A stretch of DNA of 64,000 nucleotides. It comes from GCA-2746795 sp964643965 (GTDB lineage: Bacteria; Chloroflexota; Anaerolineae; Promineifilales; Promineifilaceae). The notes under the pieces were generated by a model. The model was not told the origin of the DNA, ran no database searches, and was given only the letters and a program-made list of their open reading frames with translations. The position numbers and the translations under genes were made by a program. How positions within the stretch are numbered: position 1 is the stretch's first letter; the number at the start of each line of letters is the position of its first letter. The DNA is taken from the NCBI GenBank assembly GCA_964643965.1, contig CAZXVH010000007.1:33672-97671 (forward strand). Direction: 5' to 3'. Shown in pieces: positions 1-8,592 of the stretch.

Positions 1-864
1 GGCAATGACCACTTCCGGCAGCGCCAGGGCCGCCGCCCGCGCCATGAGCATGACTTGAAACACCACCGGCCACGCTGCCAATGAGATCACCGGATTGTCC
101 AGCCGGGCCAAACTGGATGTGACCATCGGCTGGGTGATGAGAATGAGCAGGGAGGTGGCCGCCAACGGCAGATGAAACCAGAATAGATCCCGGTAAGTCA
201 TCGGCTCACCGGCTGCAGCTGGTCGATCAGGATGCAGCTCATTTTGCAAGATGGGGCGGATAGCCAGGGTGGCGTAAGCCGCTTCGGCCAGCACCCCAGC
301 CATTAACGAGACCGCGCCAATGATGACCCCCGCCCACCCGCTGAAAACTGCCAGGGAAACGGCCGTTCCCCCCGAAGCTACCAGACGAACGGCCGTGCCC
401 CAGGCCACCTTTCGCGTTTGCCCAAAGTGAATCATCACCCCTTGCAAAAAGCGCCGCCAGCCAATAGCGGCGCTCCAGAAAATCATAATTTGCAGACCCG
501 GTTTCACCCACTGCGCCACCGGCAAGGGGGTGTCAAGCAGGTCGATGACCACCCATTGAAACAGCGGCGTAAAGGCCAGCAGTACCGAGATCACCGTTAA
601 AAAGATAGCCCAATGTACCGTAAAGCGGCGCACCAGCATAAAAGAAGCGCGATCCTTCACCAGCGCCGTTGAAGTAGCAAGCAGATTGATGATGGGGCTT
701 TCAATCAACACTGAAAGGCTGTTGACGATGCCAAACGCCGCCAGCATCAGCACTTCATCCGGCAGCCGGTTGATGGCGGCGCTGATGATGGGGCCTTCCG
801 CTGTCATGAGCAGCCAACTGGCAAAAAGGGGCAGCCAGAACCAGAAAATGTCTCGTTGACGCAT
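1..864 (-). CDS. MATE/ANKH-like polytopic membrane transporter, C-terminus outside the window
   Basis: An open frame runs leftwards from an ATG at 862-864 and leaves the window without a stop, giving 288 residues. The N-terminus reads MRQRDIFWFWLPLFASW and is followed by about six hydrophobic segments. A conserved-looking stretch has E-G-P near residue 23, then LAAFGIVNSLS and ALVKDRASF near residues 41-74. This resembles the N-terminal half of ANKH/MATE-fold exporters, where a Pro-containing first helix is followed by an 'xxLAxyGlxxSLxxxxxxP' segment. The substrate cannot be told. No Shine-Dalgarno sequence is seen before the ATG. The gene carries one exact AACGGCCGTT (358-367) and one near copy. 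Membrane location is clear; the family call is inference from motif memory. Confidence 0.6.
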   Translation of the reverse strand, partial: MRQRDIFWFWLPLFASWLLMTAEGPIISAAINRLPDEVLMLAAFGIVNSLSVLIESPIINLLATSTALVKDRASFMLVRRFTVHWAIFLTVISVLLAFTPLFQWVVIDLLDTPLPVAQWVKPGLQIMIFWSAAIGWRRFLQGVMIHFGQTRKVAWGTAVRLVASGGTAVSLAVFSGWAGVIIGAVSLMAGVLAEAAYATLAIRPILQNELHPDRPAAAGEPMTYRDLFWFHLPLAATSLLILITQPMVTSSLARLDNPVISLAAWPVVFQVMLMARAAALALPEVVIA

Positions 865-1039
865 AGGGCGGGAAGTATAACATGCTGTAGCTGTTTCTGT
901 TACAATTTACCGACCCACTGATGTTGTGACAAGTCGTGAGTGGCCGGTGGCGAGCCATGGTGTAATGAATAACTTGCCACCAGCAACCCGCCACTTGCCA
1001 CCCCTTTTTGATTCCTGATTTAACCAGGTGAGGAGAACC

Positions 1040-2059
1040 ATGCGTAAAAAAGTCATTTTAATCACAGGAGCGGCCGGCGAGATTGGGCAGGCTTTGATCC
1101 AGAACTTTTCACAGGTAGACACCCACGATCTGGTAACGCTCGATTTGAATCTGTTGCCGGATGATTGCAAGGGTTTATCCACCCACATCCAGGGGGATAT
1201 TTTAGACTCGAAATTATTCCGCCGTTTGGTGGCAGAATATGATTTTGACGCCATCTTTCATCTGGCGGCGCTGCTTTCAACCCGCTCTGAATTTGCGCCG
1301 GAACTGGCGCACCAGGTGAATGTAGATGGCACCCTGTATTTGCTGCAAATGGCGGCCGAACAGTCGCAGCGGCGTGGTGAAGCGGTGCGCTTTATTTTCC
1401 CCAGCTCCATTGCCGTGTACGGGCTGCCGGATTTAGAGACCAAGCAGCGTGATTTTTATGTGCGCGAATGGGATTGGAACTATCCACGCACCATGTACGG
1501 CTGCAATAAGCAATATTGTGAAATGCTGGGAACCTATTTCAGCGAAAATTACCAGCAGTTGGCCCGGCAAAAACCGGTTATGCTGGATTTCCGGGCGGTG
1601 CGCTTCCCTGGCTTAATCAGCGCTTACACCGTGCCTTCCGGCGGCACCAGTGATTATGGGCCGGAGATGTTGCACGCCGCCGCGCAGCGCCAGCCGTATG
1701 CCTGCTTTGTGCGTGAAGACAGCGTCATCCCCTTCATGGCGATGCCGGATGCGGTGATGGCGCTGCTGCATTTGTATGCCGCGCCTAAAGCCGCGTTGCA
1801 GCGGCGGGTGTATAACGTCACCAGTTTTAGCTTGACGGCCGCGGAGTTTCGGGCGCAAGTGTTGCGGGCGTTTCCCGAGGCGGAGATCACCTTTGACCCG
1901 GATGTGGCGCGGCAGGGCATCGTTGACAGTTGGCCGGCCGGGCTGAGTGACAAAGCGGCGCAGCGAGATTGGCAGTGGCAGCCGGCCTATGATGTGACGC
2001 GGGCCTTTGATGAGTATTTAGTGCCTAATATTCGGGAAAGATATGTGAGCAAGCGTTAG
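1040..2059 (+). CDS. L-threonine 3-dehydrogenase, short-chain (extended SDR) type
   Basis: This 339-residue cytosolic enzyme most likely oxidises L-threonine to 2-amino-3-ketobutyrate with NAD+. The Rossmann motif ITGAAGEIGQ lies at residues 7-16 and the SDR catalytic pair is in MYGCNKQYCE (Tyr and Lys four apart). The segments RFPGLISAYTVPSGGTSDY and IVDSWPAGLSD match the signature regions of the UDP-galactose-epimerase-like threonine dehydrogenases (Flavobacterium/Cupriavidus type), which distinguishes it from generic sugar epimerases. The ATG at 1040 is chosen because AGGTGAGGAG stands just upstream; a GTG at 1028 would overlap this site. The gene stands alone, followed by a MITE-like repeat and the convergent GH3 gene. 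The rest of the threonine-degradation pathway (2-amino-3-ketobutyrate ligase) is not in the window. Confidence 0.8.
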   Translation: MRKKVILITGAAGEIGQALIQNFSQVDTHDLVTLDLNLLPDDCKGLSTHIQGDILDSKLFRRLVAEYDFDAIFHLAALLSTRSEFAPELAHQVNVDGTLYLLQMAAEQSQRRGEAVRFIFPSSIAVYGLPDLETKQRDFYVREWDWNYPRTMYGCNKQYCEMLGTYFSENYQQLARQKPVMLDFRAVRFPGLISAYTVPSGGTSDYGPEMLHAAAQRQPYACFVREDSVIPFMAMPDAVMALLHLYAAPKAALQRRVYNVTSFSLTAAEFRAQVLRAFPEAEITFDPDVARQGIVDSWPAGLSDKAAQRDWQWQPAYDVTRAFDEYLVPNIRERYVSKR

Positions 2060-2106
2060 CGGGGAGGGTGAGGGGTCGCTGCCAAAAGTTGGCGGCGGCA
2101 GTCAGC

Positions 2107-2200
2107 TATACTCGCTGTGGCCGCATCTCAGTCCCGAAGGGCTGCTTTCTGACCGCGCCACCTCTGGTAAAAATGTCACATTATGCCCGCTGCGAGTATA
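2107..2200 (-). repeat. 94-bp MITE-like element, copy A
   Basis: A 94-bp unit bounded by TATACTCGC and GCGAGTATA, a perfect 9-bp terminal inverted repeat. Its reverse complement matches 48888-48981 at nearly every base, and an internal 32-bp part recurs at 15620-15651. The unit lies between the convergent threonine dehydrogenase and GH3 genes and has no coding capacity. The TA ends would fit a TA-targeting (IS630/mariner-like) MITE, which is inference. Confidence 0.7.
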
Positions 2201-2245
2201 AACAAAGAGCATGAAGACGAAAAATCGGGTCATTATTCCTCTCCA

Positions 2246-5200
2246 TTATCTGGGTCTGTTTAATGGCCCCAGAGCATAGCTGGCCAGGCCGGCCGCCCCG
2301 CCCAGCAGGGTGAGCAGCAGTCCGGCCCAGGCGCCCATATTTTGGAAAACGGCCGTTCCCGGCAACCCCAGCGCGGCATAATTGTAAAGCAGCAAAGCGC
2401 CTACGATACCCCATAAAACCCAGGCAATCTGGTTGGTTGTGGCTACCTGTTGGCGCAAACTGAGCAGATAGCCGGCAATGCCCACCAGCGCCAATCCCGT
2501 TAGCACGGCAATCAGGGTGGCAAACTCCGTTAACGAGATGTTGAGCGCCGGTTCCGTTGGCTCAGGTGGAGCCGCCATAACGGTGGCGGTGGGCAGGGGC
2601 GTAGGGATGTCGGTGGGCGTGGCGGTGGCGGTGGCAGTTGGCTCGGGGGAAGGGGTAAAGGTTGGCGAAGGCGTGGGCGTGATGATGGTGACCTGGGCTT
2701 CCCCTTCGATAGTGATGTCGATTTCCTGGGAGGTGGTAGCTTCATTGGAAACGGCCGTTATGCGGAATTGCCCCGGCCCCGTTCTCGCTTCTAATACGTA
2801 ATCCAGCCGCGCCATGCCGTTCAAGGTGGGCACGTTGTCGATGATGTTGACCGTGCCTTGAATGCGGTCTACCCGGATGAACTGCACATTTGTGCCATCG
2901 GGTACGGGATTGCCATTGCGGTCTGTGATAACCCCGGTTTGTAGAGTGAGGGTATCCCCAACGGCCGTTTTTAGAGGCGCTTCACTGGCGGGTGATTGGG
3001 CGATGCCCTCATCATCGACAATAAACAATTCGATTACCTGGGCCGGGTTGGGATTGGTTTGCTGGGACAGCAGATAATTGACGCCTTCAATACTCACCGG
3101 TGAACGGCCGTTTAGGGGGAGTTCTTGGAACAACGCTCGGGCGGCCGTGTTAATAGCGGGGTTTATCTTGCTGTAAAGACCATAATAAGCGGTGAGTTTA
3201 CTGATTTCCGTGCTGTCCAGGAGATACGGCGTGTTAAAAGCAAAGGCGATCAAATTGGCATTGCGGAATAAATCGGGTCGCTGGGCCAGGAAAGTGCGTA
3301 CCCCGGTCACATCGGCGTCATCCAAAAGGGCGAACACGATCCAATTGACCCCTTCCGCAAAACTTTCTTGGACGAGATAAGCGGCCGGAATGGTAGGCGG
3401 CGCTTCGGGCGTCAGGTTGGGTTCTGGCGACTCTGGCGGATCATCCAATTCTTCAGACGGGGTTGTAGGAGTGAGAAAAGCGGTAGAGGTGGGCAGTACG
3501 ATGGGTTCCGGGGCGGCTAGAAATTCCGCTAAATCATCCAGGGTATAGCTCACGATTTGTTCCGGCTGCACCTGCCCGGTAGCCCCAGGCCCATACAAAG
3601 CGAGAATTTCATTTTGTAAGGCGTCAACGCTTATGTACGGTTGTGGCAGGCAGGTGGAACATTGTTTTGCTTCCTGCAAGTCAGTAAAGATGATGATGCG
3701 GTCATTTGAGCCAGGCGGGCTGGGTAATCGTTCTAATAAAGTGCCTGGATCGGGTGAAATCAGGGTAAGCGCTTTCTGGGAAATGTCGAAAACGGCCGTT
3801 TTTCCTTGATCCTCGTCTTGCCCGGCATTGTCACGATCTACCAGCACATTTTCTGGTGAAAAATCTTGATCATACTGGCTCAGTTTTGTTTTGAGGATGC
3901 GCAAAACGGCCTCATTCAAGCGCTGCTGAAAAGTGGGGTCTGTCTGGTAAAGTTCTTGGAACCAGAGAATGGTATTTTTTACATTATCAAGTTGTTGTTC
4001 TGGCGAAGCATTACTCAAAGAAAAATCGGTGAGTAAGAGCAGATCGTTCCCAGCCAAAAAAGCATCTTTGGCGATGCGTCGGTAGGGAAACGCCTGCTCG
4101 GTATCATCATAATAACGGGCCACTGCCCTTGCGCCTAACGAGTCAGATACGATCAGCCCCCCCTGTTGATGCCAGGTGGCTAACTCAGGCAGTTGGAGCA
4201 GCGTGGAGAGCGCCTGCCGGTCAAAGCTGACCGGAGCGGTTGACGCTTGAATATTGCCCTGGAAACCTTGATAGCGGATATGAGTCGCCAGCAGCCCTTC
4301 CACCATTTGCGCCTCGTTGGGGGCGCTGCCGGTGACGGCGAAAAAGGGCGCCAGTTCCACTTTACGCAATTCATCCAGGCTCTTGCGCACCGTTGGTATT
4401 TCTTGGGTAACGGCGCGGTCGCTGCTGCCAATGCCGGGGAAATGTTTGGCGATAACGGCTAAACGGCCGTTACTGCCCAGATGCAGCCCGCCGGTATAAG
4501 CCTGTCCCATCAACCCCACCCAATAGGGGTCGCCGCCAAATGAGCGCACACCCAGATTGCCGTTGCCGGGAGCGGTATTGGTGGCCACATCCAGCACCGG
4601 TCCCAGCAGCATATTGACGCCGATGGCATCCAGTTCTCTGCCGCCAATACGCCCCACAGCGGCCGCATTCTCTGGCCGCCAGGTTGCGCCCAGAGTCATA
4701 TTGCTGGGCAGCGGCTCCAGACCATTGAAGAGTTCGCTGTAAATAGGGCCATCTCGTTCCTGGTTGATGGCCACAAACAAAGGGACGGCGTTGCTGGGGG
4801 GAGGAGTGGTGGAAATGGGCAGTGGCGTGGGTTGGGCTGTGCCTTCCGGCAGCTCTGGCAGTTCACGCACGGCCGTTGTCAGCCCCAGCAGCGCCAGCCG
4901 TTGTAAATCATTATTTAAATCTGCCACCTGCAAAGGGGCCTCAGCCAGATTGCCGTAACCGGTGATATTGTCATTTTCAGCCAGCAGCACCACACCGCCG
5001 ACATGATAGGTGCGTATCAAATCAGCAATGTCGCTGTCCTGGTAGGCTGCGTCTCCCACGAAAGGAACCAGAAAAACCTGGCCCACCCGTTCCACGGCGC
5101 TCATTGAATTGAGCAGGGCGAGAGCCTGTTCTTCAAGGGGAACTGGCTCATCTTGGGCGATAACGGCCGTTTTCTGACCACCAGACAGCATGAAACAAAT

Positions 5201-5266
5201 TAAGCAGGCGGCTGCTATCCAGCTGCGCCATAATCGTGTCATGGTGAAGGGTATCTCATTTTTCAT
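2246..5266 (-). CDS. Exported GH3-family (beta-N-acetylhexosaminidase-like) protein with Ig-like domain and C-terminal membrane anchor
   Basis: A 1006-residue protein. A signal peptide (SWIAAACLICFMLSGG, residues 15-30) is followed by a glycoside hydrolase family 3 N-terminal domain at about 45-480, with the KHFPGIGSSD substrate-binding motif at 274-283 and the likely nucleophile Asp in VSDSLGARAV at about 375. A second alpha/beta region follows, then an invasin/Big-like beta domain near 760-860 (DRNGNPVPDGTNVQF), a Thr/Pro-rich linker and three hydrophobic helices at the C-terminus. The catalytic part is thus held outside the cell. GH3 enzymes remove N-acetylglucosamine or glucose; the substrate here is unknown. 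The frame carries seven or more AACGGCCGTT-type palindromes. A second ATG (MTRLWRSW) lies nine residues in and is an alternative start. Confidence 0.75.
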   Translation of the reverse strand: MKNEIPFTMTRLWRSWIAAACLICFMLSGGQKTAVIAQDEPVPLEEQALALLNSMSAVERVGQVFLVPFVGDAAYQDSDIADLIRTYHVGGVVLLAENDNITGYGNLAEAPLQVADLNNDLQRLALLGLTTAVRELPELPEGTAQPTPLPISTTPPPSNAVPLFVAINQERDGPIYSELFNGLEPLPSNMTLGATWRPENAAAVGRIGGRELDAIGVNMLLGPVLDVATNTAPGNGNLGVRSFGGDPYWVGLMGQAYTGGLHLGSNGRLAVIAKHFPGIGSSDRAVTQEIPTVRKSLDELRKVELAPFFAVTGSAPNEAQMVEGLLATHIRYQGFQGNIQASTAPVSFDRQALSTLLQLPELATWHQQGGLIVSDSLGARAVARYYDDTEQAFPYRRIAKDAFLAGNDLLLLTDFSLSNASPEQQLDNVKNTILWFQELYQTDPTFQQRLNEAVLRILKTKLSQYDQDFSPENVLVDRDNAGQDEDQGKTAVFDISQKALTLISPDPGTLLERLPSPPGSNDRIIIFTDLQEAKQCSTCLPQPYISVDALQNEILALYGPGATGQVQPEQIVSYTLDDLAEFLAAPEPIVLPTSTAFLTPTTPSEELDDPPESPEPNLTPEAPPTIPAAYLVQESFAEGVNWIVFALLDDADVTGVRTFLAQRPDLFRNANLIAFAFNTPYLLDSTEISKLTAYYGLYSKINPAINTAARALFQELPLNGRSPVSIEGVNYLLSQQTNPNPAQVIELFIVDDEGIAQSPASEAPLKTAVGDTLTLQTGVITDRNGNPVPDGTNVQFIRVDRIQGTVNIIDNVPTLNGMARLDYVLEARTGPGQFRITAVSNEATTSQEIDITIEGEAQVTIITPTPSPTFTPSPEPTATATATPTDIPTPLPTATVMAAPPEPTEPALNISLTEFATLIAVLTGLALVGIAGYLLSLRQQVATTNQIAWVLWGIVGALLLYNYAALGLPGTAVFQNMGAWAGLLLTLLGGAAGLASYALGPLNRPR

Positions 5267-5446
5267 CGCGTCTTAATGGTGAGGCAAGCGGCGTCTTTTC
5301 CATCACACGACGCAAAAAGTTAAGGCAATTATAGCGTACATTGCCCTCTCCAACACCTGTGTTAAAATCACAAAATATTGAACTATCAATCTGGATGGAA
5401 TTGATTTGTTCCTTCCAGATTTTTTTATGGCTTGTTGATCCAATCT

Positions 5447-6655
5447 ATGTCAGAAAAAACACGCAATCTTCTCGCCATTATCATGTTAGTCGTGCTGGCT
5501 TCCAGCGCCTTTATTGCCGGTTATTTCACCAACGATTATGTGGAATTGCAAGGCGGCGTCGTGGTTCATGCCGCAGATGAGTTTGGCGTCTTTTGGGAAG
5601 CCTGGGATCGGATTGATGAGAGTTTCATCGGTGATGTACCCTCAGATCGCGATGTGGCCTATGGCGCGATTCGTGGCTCCATGGCCGGCCTTAATGATCC
5701 CTACACCGTCTTTATTGAACCGGTGGTGCGGCAGGAAGAGCGGCAGTCGCTGCAAGGGCATTTTGGCGGCATCGGCGCCACCCTTTCAAGACCCGAGGAG
5801 GGCGGTCCCATTGTGGTGGATCCGCTGCCGGATAATCCGGCGGCGAAAGCGGGGATGCTGCCCGGCGATATTCTCCTGGCTGTAGACGGCATAGAGATTA
5901 CGCCGGAGATGACTGTGCTGGCTGTGCGTGACATGATTCGAGGTGAAAAGGGAACGGCCGTTATCCTGACAGTTTTACATGAAGGCGAGGCGGAACCGGT
6001 TGATTTAGAAATCGTGCGGGATGATATTTTAGACCCGTCGGTGAGTTACCGTCTGGTGGGCGAAGAAAGCAATATTGGCTACATTCGCCTGGCCCGTTTT
6101 AGTGGTGAAAGCAGCCAGGAAGTGGCGGACGCCATCAACAGCCTGCTGGCGGAAGGCGCAGAAAAGCTTATTTTAGACCTCAGAAATAATGGCGGCGGAT
6201 TGTTGAATGCGGCCGTTGATGTCTCCGATCACTTTCTCAGCGATGGCCCGATTTTGTACCAGGTCACAAAAGATGAAGGGGAAAAAGAGTACCTGGCGAC
6301 GGACAAAACGTTGGCGCCAGACGTGCCCCTGGTGGTATTGATCAACGGCGGCACGGCCAGCGCCTCTGAAATTGTGGCCGGCGCTTTACAAGATCGGGGC
6401 CGCGCCATCTTAATAGGCGATCACCCTTCTTATGGCAAAGGCTCCGTGCAGTTGGTCTATGATTTGAGCGATGGCTCCTCGGTGCATATCACCTCGGCCC
6501 GCTGGTTTACGCCGGACAGAGCGCAAATCGATCAGCAAGGTTTACAACCGGATATTTTGGTGGAGATCACCCAGGCAGGCATTGAAAACGGCCGTGATGA
6601 AGTATTGAATCGGGCCATTGAATTTTTGCAAGTGGGTGAGCAAGCGAAGCAGTAG
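5447..6655 (+). CDS. C-terminal processing peptidase, S41 family (first of two)
   Basis: A 402-residue serine peptidase. One N-terminal transmembrane helix (LLAIIMLVVLASSAFIAGYF) anchors it, leaving the rest outside. A PDZ domain spans about residues 100-185 (NPAAKAGMLPGDILLAVDG), then the S41 domain with the catalytic Ser in GGTASASEIVAGAL and the Lys in SYGKGSVQLVY. Members cleave C-terminal tails of exported or membrane proteins. The ATG at 5447 is preferred over an upstream TTG at 5432, although no good ribosome binding site is visible. The paralogue at 6679 follows after 23 bp, so the two are probably cotranscribed and arose by tandem duplication. Confidence 0.9.
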   Translation: MSEKTRNLLAIIMLVVLASSAFIAGYFTNDYVELQGGVVVHAADEFGVFWEAWDRIDESFIGDVPSDRDVAYGAIRGSMAGLNDPYTVFIEPVVRQEERQSLQGHFGGIGATLSRPEEGGPIVVDPLPDNPAAKAGMLPGDILLAVDGIEITPEMTVLAVRDMIRGEKGTAVILTVLHEGEAEPVDLEIVRDDILDPSVSYRLVGEESNIGYIRLARFSGESSQEVADAINSLLAEGAEKLILDLRNNGGGLLNAAVDVSDHFLSDGPILYQVTKDEGEKEYLATDKTLAPDVPLVVLINGGTASASEIVAGALQDRGRAILIGDHPSYGKGSVQLVYDLSDGSSVHITSARWFTPDRAQIDQQGLQPDILVEITQAGIENGRDEVLNRAIEFLQVGEQAKQ

Positions 6656-6678
6656 CTTCTTTATAAACGAGTGTGTAA

Positions 6679-8061
6679 ATGAATGATGAAACGAAACCGA
6701 CACGCGCCATAAATTGGCTGCTGATTGCAGGAACGGCCGTTATGGCCTTGTTGTTGTGCGGTGGCCTCTCGGCCGTCACTTTTGCCCTGGGACGGGCCAC
6801 CAGCGAACCACAAATCCTCACAGAAACCATCACCGAGTATGTGGAAGTGGAAGTGACGCGAGAGTCGCCGGTGGCGGTGGAGATAACGGTGATTGCAACG
6901 GCCGTTTCCCCCACCCAAACTGACGAGATAGCCAAACCAGAAACGCCTCCCACGACGCCCACCGATACGCCCATCCGCAAACCACTCGCCGGCCCTGGCG
7001 AGATTGATTTAAGCGTCTATTACGAAGCCTGGGACATCATCAACCGTGAATTTGATGGCGACATGCCCCCAGAAGAAGAGATGCTCTATGCCATCATCGC
7101 CGGTTCCCTGGAAACCCTGGATGATGACTACACCCGCTTTGTCGAGCCGGATGTGGCCGCCCGCATACGCGAAGATATGGGCGGCTCCGTGGAAGGCATT
7201 GGCGCCTTCGTGCGCGAAACTGAAGAAGGCTGGATAGAAATTGTGCGCCCCATCGACGGTCAACCGGCCGATCTGGTAGGCTTAAAAGGGGGCGACATCA
7301 TCATCAAAGTGGATGGTGAAGAAGTCACTGGCATGAGCCTGGATGAAGTGCTGCTGCTGGTACGCGGCCCCCGTGATACCCAGGTGACGCTCACCGTTTT
7401 CCGGCCCAAAGAGGGGGAAGAACTGGAATTCACCATCACCCGCACCCGCTTTGAAGTACCCATCATCGAAGCAAAGATGCTGGATGATAACATCGGCTAC
7501 ATTCATTTAAGCGAATTTAACAGCAACGCCTTTGAGCGCACCCAAGAAGCGCTTAATGATCTGTTGAGCCAGGGTGCAGTAGGCATCATCTTTGATTTGC
7601 GTGACAATCCCGGCGGCTTTTTAGACCAGTCGGTGGCGGTGGCGGATCTGTTTGTGCCGGAAGGCGTGGTGCTGTTTGAACGAAACAATGCCGGTCTCGA
7701 CAAGGAGTTCACGGCCGACAGCGGCGACGCGGGTGAAGAGATCCCCCTGGTCGTCTTAATAAACGCCGGCAGCGCCAGCGCCTCCGAAATTGTAGCCGGG
7801 GCTATCCGGGACAATGATCGGGCCTTGTTGGTGGGCGAGACCACCTTTGGCAAAGGGTCCGTGCAGCAGCTGCATCAACTTTCCGATGGTTCGGAACTGC
7901 GCGTGACCATCGCCCGCTGGTATACGCCCGCCAACGTTTCCATTAGCGAAGAGGGCATTGCCCCCGATATTGAAGCGCCCACGCCCGATGATTTTATGCT
8001 GGGCGGGGAAGGGGATACCCAGTTAGAACGGGCGCTGGAGTTATTGCGGACAGGACAATGA
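6679..8061 (+). CDS. C-terminal processing peptidase, S41 family (second of two)
   Basis: A 460-residue paralogue of the preceding gene with the same order: N-terminal membrane helix (residues about 12-38), a Thr/Pro-rich spacer, a PDZ domain (GQPADLVGLKGGDIIIKVDG) and the S41 catalytic domain with Ser in GSASASEIVAGAI and Lys in TFGKGSVQQLH. The longer spacer suggests the active site sits further from the membrane than in its neighbour. Its stop overlaps the smpB start by four bases (8058-8061), so translation is probably coupled. It is a housekeeping-type quality control protease; the target is unknown. Confidence 0.9.
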   Translation: MNDETKPTRAINWLLIAGTAVMALLLCGGLSAVTFALGRATSEPQILTETITEYVEVEVTRESPVAVEITVIATAVSPTQTDEIAKPETPPTTPTDTPIRKPLAGPGEIDLSVYYEAWDIINREFDGDMPPEEEMLYAIIAGSLETLDDDYTRFVEPDVAARIREDMGGSVEGIGAFVRETEEGWIEIVRPIDGQPADLVGLKGGDIIIKVDGEEVTGMSLDEVLLLVRGPRDTQVTLTVFRPKEGEELEFTITRTRFEVPIIEAKMLDDNIGYIHLSEFNSNAFERTQEALNDLLSQGAVGIIFDLRDNPGGFLDQSVAVADLFVPEGVVLFERNNAGLDKEFTADSGDAGEEIPLVVLINAGSASASEIVAGAIRDNDRALLVGETTFGKGSVQQLHQLSDGSELRVTIARWYTPANVSISEEGIAPDIEAPTPDDFMLGGEGDTQLERALELLRTGQ

Positions 8062-8543
8062 GCAAACAGCAAAGCAGCAATCAGCCGGGCGGCATTAAAA
8101 TCATCGCCAAGAACAAACGAGCCACGTTTGATTATCTGCTGGGAGAGACGTTTGAAGCGGGGCTGGTTTTAACCGGCACAGAGATCAAGTCGATCCGGGC
8201 GCATCAGGTGAACCTGCGCCGCAGTTATGTGCAGGTCAGAAACGGGGAGTTATGGCTGGTGGAGGCTAATATTGCCCCTTATGAGCATGGCAATATTCAG
8301 AATCATGATTCAGAACGGCCGCGTAAACTGCTGCTGCACCGCCGGGAAATCAATAAGATCATCGACCGCTTGCAGCAAAAGAATCTGACGGTGGTGCCCA
8401 CGAAATTGTATTTGAAGCATGGGCGGGCCAAGGTGGAGATTGCCCTGGCGCAGGGCAAGAAGCAGCACGACAAACGCCAGGATATTGCCAAACGGGATGA
8501 TCAGCGCCGCATCGAGCGGGCGCTGCGCGAAAAGTATCGGTAG
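8058..8543 (+). CDS. smpB: SsrA (tmRNA)-binding protein SmpB
   Basis: A 161-residue protein of normal SmpB length. It binds tmRNA and delivers it to stalled ribosomes in trans-translation. Seen motifs are ATFDYLLGETFEAGLVLTGTE, EIKSIRAHQVNLR, HGNIQNHDSERPRKLLLHRRE and the basic C-terminal tail KRDDQRRIERALREKYR that probes the empty mRNA channel. It starts inside the last codons of the S41 peptidase gene. Pairing with two tail-specific proteases is notable, since ssrA-tagged proteins are degraded from a C-terminal tag, but the S41 enzymes here face the outside. The ssrA RNA gene itself was not found in the window. Confidence 0.97.
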   Translation: MSKQQSSNQPGGIKIIAKNKRATFDYLLGETFEAGLVLTGTEIKSIRAHQVNLRRSYVQVRNGELWLVEANIAPYEHGNIQNHDSERPRKLLLHRREINKIIDRLQQKNLTVVPTKLYLKHGRAKVEIALAQGKKQHDKRQDIAKRDDQRRIERALREKYR

Positions 8544-8559
8544 GTAAGAAGTTCAGGCA

Positions 8560-8592
8560 AGAAGTTCAACTTTTTTAAGAAGTTGAACTTCT
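8560..8592. terminator. Bidirectional hairpin terminator between smpB and tex
   Basis: A perfect 13-bp stem (8560-8572 with 8580-8592, AGAAGTTCAACTT) with a 7-base loop lies between the convergent smpB and tex genes and overlaps the tex stop codon. There is a T-run inside the loop but only short T-tracts after the stem, so it may be a repeat used as a terminator. Confidence 0.65.
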
